DNA of 7,685 nucleotides from Mesorhizobium sp. (GTDB taxonomy: Bacteria > Pseudomonadota > Alphaproteobacteria > Rhizobiales > Rhizobiaceae). Numbering within the stretch: position 1 is the stretch's first letter; each line of letters opens with the position of its first letter. The stretch is from assembly GCA_019509685.1 (NCBI GenBank), contig JAEKLU010000188.1:1-7685 (forward strand), in the 5' to 3' direction. The translations under genes and the position numbers were made by a program. The notes under the pieces were generated by a model that saw only the letters and a program-made list of their open reading frames with translations, searched no databases and was not told the DNA's origin. This document shows positions 1-5,898 of the stretch, piece by piece.

Positions 1-755
1 GCGAGATCGGGATGTCGCGCCAGAAGATCGAGCATGGCATCGTGGGTCACGTCGTTGGCCTCGAGGTTGACCAGCGTCTCCATCACGGTGAAGTCCGGCG
101 CATGCTCGCGGAAGAAGGAGCGGAAACCGATCTCGCGCAACTCATGGCCATGGAAACGGTGGCTGCCGACAAAGAGCGCGACCTTGCCCGGTTTCTTCGC
201 TGCCTTGGCGATCATCCAGGCCGCACTGCGGCCGACCTTGCGGTTGTCCAGTCCGACATAGCCTTCGCGGATGCCGGCGGCAAAATCCGACAGCAGCGAG
301 AAGACCGGCTGGTCCTTTGCCTTCAACTGCTCGACGACCGCCGTCAGCGTCGGGTGATCCGGGCCGACGACGGCGATGGCCCTCGATTTGGCCGCCAGCT
401 TGCGCATCTGCGCGGCGATCTCGTCGGGCGCCAGCGAGGCGGCGAAGTCGATCGCAGCTGTGCCGCGGAAGCGTTGCGACCGCGAGACCGCCAAGTCGAG
501 TTCCCGGGCGAAATCGCTGTAGAAGACATCATTGCCCCTGAGCAGCAGGAAGCCGAGCCGGTATTCCGGCAGTTCCTGGCGCATGCGCTGCTTGATCAGC
601 CCGGCGGCGTGATAGCCGATCTCGGTAGCGGCCTCATAGACACGGCGCGCCGTATCCTCGCGTACGGGAAGACGGTTGTTGAGCACCCTGTCGACCGTCG
701 CGACACTTAGGCCTGAGACACGCGCGAGATCGGTAATGGTCGGCCGCTTCGCCAT
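1..755 (-). CDS. LacI-family DNA-binding transcriptional regulator (3' end cut off by window edge)
   Basis: The reading frame is open from an ATG at 755 to the left edge, giving the first 251 residues; a full LacI-type regulator is about 330-350, so the C-terminal quarter is missing. Residues about 5-25 form the helix-turn-helix (TITDLARVSGLSVATVDRVL), followed by the usual NNR and a hinge region to about residue 60. From residue about 66 a periplasmic-binding-protein-like ligand domain starts (YRLGFLLL), with GYVGLDNRKVGRSAA at about 165-179, typical of LacI members that sense sugars or polyols. GGAGAG at 759-764 (minus strand) is a good ribosome binding site and fixes the start. The gene is divergent from the mocD-like operon across 163 bp, so it probably regulates that operon, itself, or transport/catabolic genes to the left. 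The ligand is unknown; an inositol-like compound is an inference from the neighbours. A long plus-strand ORF over the same bases is its antisense shadow. Confidence 0.9.
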   Translation of the reverse strand, partial: MAKRPTITDLARVSGLSVATVDRVLNNRLPVREDTARRVYEAATEIGYHAAGLIKQRMRQELPEYRLGFLLLRGNDVFYSDFARELDLAVSRSQRFRGTAAIDFAASLAPDEIAAQMRKLAAKSRAIAVVGPDHPTLTAVVEQLKAKDQPVFSLLSDFAAGIREGYVGLDNRKVGRSAAWMIAKAAKKPGKVALFVGSHRFHGHELREIGFRSFFREHAPDFTVMETLVNLEANDVTHDAMLDLLARHPDL

Positions 756-780
756 GGTCTCTCCATTCCTGTTCGACTCA

Positions 781-839
781 GGATAGCTCGTTTTGACAGG
801 AAATGATAGAAACTATCTTTGTGATGTTGAGACTATCAT
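781..839. promoter_or_regulatory. putative operator cluster: four GATAG/CTATC half-sites in the divergent intergenic region
   Basis: Between the LacI-type gene and the oxygenase operon, GATAG occurs at 782-786 and 805-809 and its complement CTATC at 813-817 and 833-837. The inner pair makes the perfect dyad GATAGAAACTATC (805-817). The outer pair makes a wider dyad, ATGATAG (803-809) with CTATCAT (833-839). GAAACTATC (809-817) and GAGACTATC (829-837) are also near-direct repeats 20 bp apart, about two helical turns. This is what a dimeric or tetrameric regulator site would look like, and the divergent LacI protein is the natural candidate. The dyad lacks the central CG common in LacI-family operators, so assignment to that regulator is uncertain. 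Confidence 0.45.
793..819 (+). promoter_or_regulatory. possible promoter of the mocD-like operon
   Basis: TTGACA at 793-798 is a perfect -35 match. The best -10 candidate is TATCTT at 814-819, but the spacer is only 15 bp, shorter than optimal. The 13-bp dyad at 805-817 would lie in the spacer and overlap the -10, a position suited to repression. Position and the -35 match support it; the -10 is weak. Confidence 0.3.
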
Positions 840-906
840 GGACCGGCGCTATGGTGAAGTCGAAGCCAGCCCCTGCGCGAGCGATGCGCCTTCGCCAGCG
901 GCTGAT

Positions 907-911
907 GGAGG
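907..911 (+). promoter_or_regulatory. ribosome binding site that decides the mocD start
   Basis: GGAGG lies 7 nt before the ATG at 919 and is the only strong Shine-Dalgarno sequence in the leader. It argues against upstream in-frame starts such as 793 or 838, which would also put coding sequence over the putative operator. Confidence 0.7.
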
Positions 912-918
912 AACCCCA

Positions 919-2025
919 ATGATGGCGACCACGTTTTCTGCGGCGACGCCGCGCGACTACAGCCTGATCGGGCGCGACGCAAAACGCGCGGTCGAGAACG
1001 GGCTGGCGGCGGCCGAGTGGTACCACACCGACATCCCGCGCAAGCAGATGAAGGAGCTGATGCAACGCTCCGACCAGCCGGCAATCCGCGACACCGCCAT
1101 CTGGCTCGGCGCCATGGTTCTCAGCGGAGCGGCCGGCGCACTGCTCTGGGGCACATGGTGGTGCGTGCCGTTCTTCTTCGTCTATGGCGTGCTTTACGGC
1201 TCGGCGACCGACTCGCGCTGGCACGAATGCGGCCACGGCACGGCATTCCGCACACAGTGGATGAACGACGCCGTCTACCAGATCGCCTGCTTCATGATCA
1301 TGCGCAATCCGGTGACCTGGCGCTGGAGCCACACGCGTCACCACACCGACACCATCATCGTCGGCCGCGATCCGGAAATCGCGGTCATGCGGCCGCCGGA
1401 CCTTTTGCGCGTGGTGCTGAACTTCTTCGGCATCCTCGACGCCTGGCATGCGATGGGCGACATGCTGCGCAACGCCGCCGGCATCGTCAGCGAGGCGGAA
1501 AAGACCTTCATCCCGCAGCAGGAGCAGCCAAAGGCGATCCGCATCGCCCGCATCTGGACGGCGATCTATGCCGCAACCATCGCGGTTGCGTTCTATTGCG
1601 GCTCGTTCCTGCCGCTGATGCTGGTCGGCCTGCCGCGGCTCTACGGCGCCTGGCACCATGTGATGGTCGGCCTTCTGCAGCATGGCGGGCTTGCCGAAAA
1701 CGTCACCGACCATCGGCTGAACAGCCGCACCGTCTACATGAACCCGATCAGCCGCTTCATCTACTGGAATATGAATTACCATGTGGAGCATCACATGTTC
1801 CCGATGGTGCCCTATCACGCACTGCCGAGGCTGCATGCGCTGATCAAACACGATCTGCCGGCGCCGACGCCGTCGATCCTGGCCGGCTATCGCGAGATGG
1901 TCCCGGCTTTCCTGCGGCAGTTGCGCAACGAGGATTATTTCATCAAGCGCGCGCTGCCGCCGACGGCGCGGCCTTACCGCGAAGACTTGCATGGCGACAT
2001 GCCGATGGCGGCCGCGGCCGAGTGA
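919..2025 (+). CDS. mocD: MocD-like membrane diiron oxygenase (fatty-acid desaturase superfamily)
   Basis: The protein is 368 aa from the ATG at 919, chosen for the GGAGG just upstream. Three histidine clusters of the membrane desaturase/hydroxylase superfamily are complete: HECGH (102-106), HTRHH (138-142) and HVEHH (288-292). Further conserved histidines lie in HH (246-247), QHGG (254-257) and NVTDHR (261-266). These ligate a non-haem diiron centre. Hydrophobic stretches at about 61-95 and 212-237 fit membrane spans. The family uses O2 and electrons to desaturate, hydroxylate or O-dealkylate a substrate. The following two genes encode a Rieske ferredoxin and its reductase, the arrangement of rhizobial mocDEF, where MocD is described as a hydrocarbon-oxygenase-like protein linked to rhizopine (3-O-methyl-scyllo-inosamine) breakdown, perhaps its demethylation. 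The symbol rests on family resemblance and gene order. The substrate is inferred, and a lipid or alkane substrate cannot be excluded. Confidence 0.8.
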   Translation: MMATTFSAATPRDYSLIGRDAKRAVENGLAAAEWYHTDIPRKQMKELMQRSDQPAIRDTAIWLGAMVLSGAAGALLWGTWWCVPFFFVYGVLYGSATDSRWHECGHGTAFRTQWMNDAVYQIACFMIMRNPVTWRWSHTRHHTDTIIVGRDPEIAVMRPPDLLRVVLNFFGILDAWHAMGDMLRNAAGIVSEAEKTFIPQQEQPKAIRIARIWTAIYAATIAVAFYCGSFLPLMLVGLPRLYGAWHHVMVGLLQHGGLAENVTDHRLNSRTVYMNPISRFIYWNMNYHVEHHMFPMVPYHALPRLHALIKHDLPAPTPSILAGYREMVPAFLRQLRNEDYFIKRALPPTARPYREDLHGDMPMAAAAE

Positions 2026-2053
2026 CAACATTCAGGACATTGGGGAGGACGAG

Positions 2054-2367
2054 ATGAGCGACTGGGTCGAGGCCTGCGCTGCCGGAGACATCGACGAAGA
2101 AGACGTGATGCGGTTCGACCATGCCGGCCGCACCTTCGCCATCTATCGCAGTCCGGACGATGAATATTTCGCGACCGACGGCCTGTGCACGCATGAAAAG
2201 GTGCATCTGGCCGACGGGCTGGTGATGGACGACATCATCGAATGCCCGAAGCACAACGGCCGCTTCAACTACAAGACGGGCGCCGCCCGCGGCGCGCCGG
2301 TCTGCGTCAACCTCAAGACCTACCCGGTCAAGGTCGACGCCGGCAGAATCCTCGTTCAGATCGGGTG

Positions 2368-2368
<1 letters not shown>
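2054..2368 (+). CDS. mocE: MocE-like Rieske [2Fe-2S] ferredoxin
   Basis: A 104-aa soluble Rieske-type ferredoxin. The cluster ligands are CTH (C45, H47) and CPKH (C64, H67), i.e. C-X-H-X16-C-X2-H, embedded in the usual GLCTHE and ECPKHNGRF contexts. The C-terminal NLKTYPVKVDAGRILVQI is the standard last strand pair of the Rieske fold. Length fits stand-alone ferredoxins of dioxygenase systems (100-110 aa). The ATG at 2054 has GGAGG at 2044-2048; upstream in-frame codons would only overlap the end of mocD. The gene lies 28 nt after mocD, and its stop overlaps the next start in TGATG. Its expected role is to carry electrons from the reductase to the diiron oxygenase. The MocE assignment rests on family resemblance and order; assignment as a Rieske ferredoxin is secure. 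Confidence 0.88.
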
Positions 2369-3600
<1,232 letters not shown>

Positions 3601-3742
3601 AGTGAGGGCGCGCCGAGACGGATTTGGTCAGCGCGCTTAACTGCTTGTCTTGCTGCATACCGTTGTCCCGGAGCGCTAGATACTCTCGTGCGACATGTAT
3701 TAGTCTGTGCTAAGATCGAGCACATTCTGAAGGCGGGCAGTC

Positions 3743-3952
3743 ATGCCATATTCGGTCCTCTACGGTATTTCAGTCGCTCAGATCAGGGAAGATTTTGCCA
3801 CGGCGGCAGAGGTCATTGCCCGCCTTCAGACGTTACGAAACAACGGTGCCGTCGGCATCATCGTTTTCGACAAAAGCGACACAGAGATCAATGACGCGCG
3901 CCTTGCCGAACTTGCGAAAGCTGAAAGCGGCAAGGAACACAGAGATCAATGA
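3743..3952 (+). CDS. small hypothetical protein with C-terminus altered by a tandem duplication
   Basis: A 69-aa ORF with an AAGGCGG ribosome binding site (3730-3736) 6 nt before the ATG. The sequence looks like a compact soluble alpha/beta protein: a strand (YSVLYGIS), a helix about 11-32 (VAQIREDFATAAEVIARLQT), a strand (VGIIVFD, 37-43) and a helix (INDARLAELAKAE, 49-61). I do not recognise the family. A perfect 58-bp tandem duplication starts at 3879 within the gene. Because 58 is not a multiple of 3, the frame shifts on entering the second copy, and the protein now ends in SGKEHRDQ at a TGA (3950-3952). With a single copy it would be 65 aa, ending SGKD at the TAG now at 3996-3998. Only the last few residues change, so the product may still work. 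It lies 142 bp after mocF and need not belong to that operon. Confidence 0.6.
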   Translation: MPYSVLYGISVAQIREDFATAAEVIARLQTLRNNGAVGIIVFDKSDTEINDARLAELAKAESGKEHRDQ

Positions 3953-3994
3953 CGCGCGCCTTGCCGAACTTGCGAAAGCTGAAAGCGGCAAGGA
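3879..3994 (+). repeat. perfect 58-bp tandem duplication (two copies)
   Basis: Bases 3879-3936 and 3937-3994 are identical over all 58 positions and directly abut. The match stops on both sides (g versus a before, a versus c after), so the unit is exactly two copies. It begins inside the small ORF and ends just before its original TAG stop. Full identity points to a recent event, by replication slippage or as an assembly artefact. Confidence 0.95.
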
Positions 3995-3999
3995 CTAGG

Positions 4000-4098
4000 G
4001 CAATTCCAGGAAAAGTGTGGGCGGTTTTCCGTCCGGAATTGCGTAAAAACAAAGAGATAGAGCGTTTCGCCGTTTCCGTGAAACGGTGAAACGCTCTA
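4000..4098 (-). repeat. composite palindromic intergenic mosaic element (copy 1)
   Basis: Read on the minus strand the element has hairpin 1 (4098-4058), a T-rich linker containing CTTTGTT (4057-4043) and hairpin 2 (4042-4000). Hairpin 2 pairs GCAATTCC (4000-4007) with GGAATTGC (4035-4042) and GGAAAA (4009-4014) with TTTTCC (4025-4030). The core reads GAAAACCGCC followed by CACTTTTC. The same architecture, linker and GAAAACCG/CACTTTTC core recur in the element at 5062-5161. Palindromic mosaics of this type (RIME/BIME-like) are dispersed in rhizobial intergenic regions; the exact family name was not checked. Confidence 0.75.
4043..4098 (-). terminator. probable Rho-independent terminator of the DUF1402 gene, built from the mosaic element
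   Basis: TAGAGCGTTTC (4058-4068) pairs with GAAACGCTCTA (4088-4098), and inside it CGTTTC (4071-4076) pairs with GAAACG (4080-4085). With the two linking pairs (one G-U) this is a 19-bp stem closed by a 3-nt loop. On the minus strand it is followed by the T-rich TCTCTTTGTTTTT (4057-4045), the layout of an intrinsic terminator. The stop codon of the upstream gene (4098-4096) is the first triplet of the stem. Confidence 0.65.
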
Positions 4099-5049
4099 GA
4101 AAAGCGCTTTCAGCTCATCGAGCTTGTCGTTGACCAGCCAGCCGTAATAGTTCTCCTCAGGCAGCTTCTCCGGTTCGCCGGCGGCGCGGCGCTTGTCGTT
4201 CTCGGCTTTCAGCGCATAGGCGCGCTGTTCCGGATTGCCGACATTGTAGAGCGTGGCGGTAAGCCCGGGATTGTTCGAGATGTCGAAGCCGGCAATGCTT
4301 TTATACGCGTCGATCGATTTCTTGATCGTCGCGGCGACATAAGGCAGCGTCAGGTCCGGATCCATGATGGTCTTGTAGACCGTGTTGGGATCGCCGACGT
4401 CGAGCTCAGGCAGGCCGGAGACCTTGTGGACGAGATCGCTCATCTGCAGCGCGGTCAGTGGGTTCAACTGGCCAAGGCCAAAAGTCTGGCCGGCGTAGTA
4501 GGGCTGGAAGAAGGTGGCGCCGAAGCGGTCGTCGGGGAAATCCTCGCCGCCGACGGTCTTGCCGCGGAAGGAACGGTTCCACACCTGCTCGCGGCACTCC
4601 CACAGATCGTAGCTGTCATTCATGCCGGCGCATTTCTTGAATTCCGGCCGCTGGATGAAATCCGAGACGTCCTCGCCATGATAGGCAAAGGAGAGCTTGC
4701 TCGACAGATAGGAGATCGCCTTGACGTAGTAGGTCTGCAGGCGGTCATAGGCGTCGACATTATAGGTGTGCTCGCCGACGATGGCGCCGACGATATGCAT
4801 CGGATCGATGCCATAGGCGGCGGCGGCCTTCCTGATCTTGCCGCGCAGCTCGGCATCGTTCTGCAACAGCGCGTAGACCTTGCGGTATTTGGCCTGGAAG
4901 GTGGTGTTTGTGGCCTGGGTGCGCCGGCTGGAAGCGCCCGGAATGTCGGGCTGCACGCTGTTGCGGTTGCCGGACGGCACCATGGTTGCGGCATCGGCCG
5001 TAGTCACCGCCAAGGCCATGCCGAGAATAAGGAAAATCAGTTTCTTCAT
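4096..5049 (-). CDS. DUF1402 family exported protein, possibly lytic-transglycosylase-like
   Basis: The protein is 317 aa, the size expected for DUF1402, a family I know mainly from Rhizobiales. A signal peptide is clear: KK, a hydrophobic core (LIFLILGMALAV) and a likely cleavage after ADA (18-20), so it should act in the periplasm. Three motifs resemble SLT lysozyme-like enzymes in the right order: GEHTYN around E93 (motif I, catalytic Glu), FGLGQLNPLTA at 190-200 (compare GLMQLMPxTA), and TLYNVGNP at 266-273 (compare AYNAG). A muramidase or peptidoglycan-binding role is therefore an inference. C140 and C152 could form a disulfide. The start must be near 5049 because an in-frame TGA lies at 5067-5065, yet there is no good Shine-Dalgarno sequence (only GGGCGGCGG), and a perfect hairpin ends 12 nt upstream. 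The stop codon is inside the terminator stem. It is convergent with the small ORF. Confidence 0.85.
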   Translation of the reverse strand: MKKLIFLILGMALAVTTADAATMVPSGNRNSVQPDIPGASSRRTQATNTTFQAKYRKVYALLQNDAELRGKIRKAAAAYGIDPMHIVGAIVGEHTYNVDAYDRLQTYYVKAISYLSSKLSFAYHGEDVSDFIQRPEFKKCAGMNDSYDLWECREQVWNRSFRGKTVGGEDFPDDRFGATFFQPYYAGQTFGLGQLNPLTALQMSDLVHKVSGLPELDVGDPNTVYKTIMDPDLTLPYVAATIKKSIDAYKSIAGFDISNNPGLTATLYNVGNPEQRAYALKAENDKRRAAGEPEKLPEENYYGWLVNDKLDELKALF

Positions 5050-5061
5050 GCGCCGCCGCCC

Positions 5062-5161
5062 AGATCAGGATGACGATTCCGTTGAATCGTCATCCTGATC
5101 TAATTCTTTGTTGCAGCATGATCTTTTCCGAAAACCGGTTCCCACTTTTCGGGATCATGCT
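5062..5161 (+). repeat. composite palindromic intergenic mosaic element (copy 2)
   Basis: Hairpin 1 is a perfect 18-bp inverted repeat (5062-5079 and 5084-5101) with a CGTT loop. The linker 5102-5114 contains CTTTGTT. Hairpin 2 pairs AGCATGATC (5115-5123) with GATCATGCT (5153-5161), and inside that CCGAAAA (5128-5134) with TTTTCGG (5146-5152), leaving CTTTT... bases on the left arm as a small bulge. The core GAAAACCG followed by CACTTTTC matches copy 1 at 4000-4098. It resembles the common rhizobial intergenic palindromes containing ACTTTTCGGGATCATGC. Its hairpin 1 faces the DUF1402 start codon. Confidence 0.8.
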
Positions 5162-5334
5162 CTGGAGATATCGCCGCGCAAACTAGGTAAAGCCCCTGGT
5201 TGAGTCGAGAGCACCCGGTCGCCCGGCAGGACGAAAGCTTAACGGATGATACCGTCTGGCCACACACGCAGGCTTCTGTTGCCGGACTGTGTTGCCCAAA
5301 TCGGCGCCGGAACATGCAGCGGTTAGTTTTCGAG

Positions 5335-5688
5335 TCAAAATGCCGTGCGGAGGCCATATTCCTGAGCAGTCTGACGGAGCGCCGTCTGCCACTCGTCGGG
5401 AAGTATCCTGTCATGGATCCGCTCAAGCTCGCGCAGAAGCTCGATATCGACACCCGGGAACAGGCCGAGCTTGCGCAGAACGCCCTCGACCGAGTCTCTT
5501 TCCATCCCCCGAACGTATTTGTCGGCCGGGATCAGCGCGCCGACGGCGCTCTTCTTGCCGTCGCCCGCCCAATAGACATCGACGATTTCGCCATCGGGGG
5601 CGAAATCATAGGCCGGCTCCATTTGGGTCAACAGATGATTGGCGATCTTGTCGAAGACTGCCTGGTTCGCGTGGTTCGTGTTGCCCAT
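5335..5688 (-). CDS. hypothetical protein, 117 aa
   Basis: The ATG at 5688 is preceded by GGCAGG about 7 nt upstream, an acceptable ribosome binding site, and codon use is like the neighbours. The protein is soluble and acidic-to-neutral: an N-terminal helix (NQAVFDKIANHLLTQM, about 8-23), then YDFAPDGEIVDVYW, AGDGKKSAVGALIPADKYVRGME (41-63), and a C-terminal helical part (DIELLRELERIHDRI, 81-95; EWQTALRQTAQEYGL, 99-113). The central DG-x-x-S/C-AVG-x-LIP-x-x-Y pattern recalls short uncharacterised proteins found in phages and many bacteria, which usually have Cys where S47 is here. That comparison is from memory and no function is known to me. It lies between hslU and the DUF1402 gene, same strand, 210 bp after hslU, so it is probably transcribed on its own. 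Confidence 0.7.
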   Translation of the reverse strand: MGNTNHANQAVFDKIANHLLTQMEPAYDFAPDGEIVDVYWAGDGKKSAVGALIPADKYVRGMERDSVEGVLRKLGLFPGVDIELLRELERIHDRILPDEWQTALRQTAQEYGLRTAF

Positions 5689-5789
5689 TCAAATGCCTGC
5701 CTGGTCGTGAGCAAAGACCTGATCGGCAAAACATACAGGGATTATGCGCCAAGACTGAGCGATGTTTCACAGTCGGCGAACAAGATTGA

Positions 5790-5880
5790 TGGCCAAATCG
5801 ACCGCTTTGGCCACCAGAGCGCTTCACCGTTTCACGGAAACGGGCGAGCCGCGCTCCGGGCAAACTCGTGCTGGCCCGGA
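5790..5880. repeat. three consecutive hairpins downstream of hslU
   Basis: Three inverted repeats sit in a row in the 210-bp gap: TGGCCAAA (5790-5797) with TTTGGCCA (5806-5813); CCGTTTC (5827-5833) with GAAACGG (5837-5843); and TCCGGGC (5855-5861) with GCCCGGA (5874-5880). The last is the first met by hslU transcripts, 19 nt after the stop. None is followed by a T-tract on the minus strand, so a classic intrinsic terminator is not shown; they may still protect or end the hslU transcript. Confidence 0.5.
5816..5843 (+). repeat. partial copy of mosaic element hairpin 1
   Basis: These 28 bases match the minus strand of 4097-4070 with one mismatch (C for T at 5822). The match ends at 5843, so the right arm that would close the long stem is missing. 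It looks like a degenerate remnant of the element at 4000-4098, in the opposite orientation on the window. Confidence 0.7.
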
Positions 5881-5898
5881 ACGCGTCCGTACCTGCGA

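Noticed and set aside
12..710. Plus-strand 232-codon ORF over the left end
   Set aside because: It is antisense to the LacI-type gene, whose protein shows a clear helix-turn-helix and ligand domain; the plus-strand product has biased Arg/Asp/His composition typical of a shadow.
778..2031. Minus-strand 417-codon ORF opposite mocD
   Set aside because: It mirrors mocD codon bias and runs across the intergenic region; no recognisable motifs, while the plus strand has all three histidine boxes.
1017..2057. Plus-strand 346-codon ORF overlapping mocD in another frame
   Set aside because: Arg/His/Ala-rich out-of-frame shadow of mocD.
3607..3639. GGCGCGC/GCGCGCT inverted repeat after mocF as a terminator
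   Set aside because: Stem is short and simple-sequence, the loop is long and no T-tract follows, so chance in GC-rich DNA is as likely.
3879..3994. CRISPR-like repeat reading of the 58-bp copies
   Set aside because: There are only two copies, directly abutting with no spacer, and they lie within a coding sequence.
5162..5334. Possible small RNA between mosaic element 2 and the 117-aa gene
   Set aside because: No strong hairpin, promoter-terminator pair or similarity to known RNAs could be seen by eye.
5100..5453. Minus-strand 117-codon ORF reading into the mosaic repeat
   Set aside because: It overlaps the 5335-5688 gene out of frame and its C-terminal part is only translated palindromic repeat; no ribosome binding site or motif.
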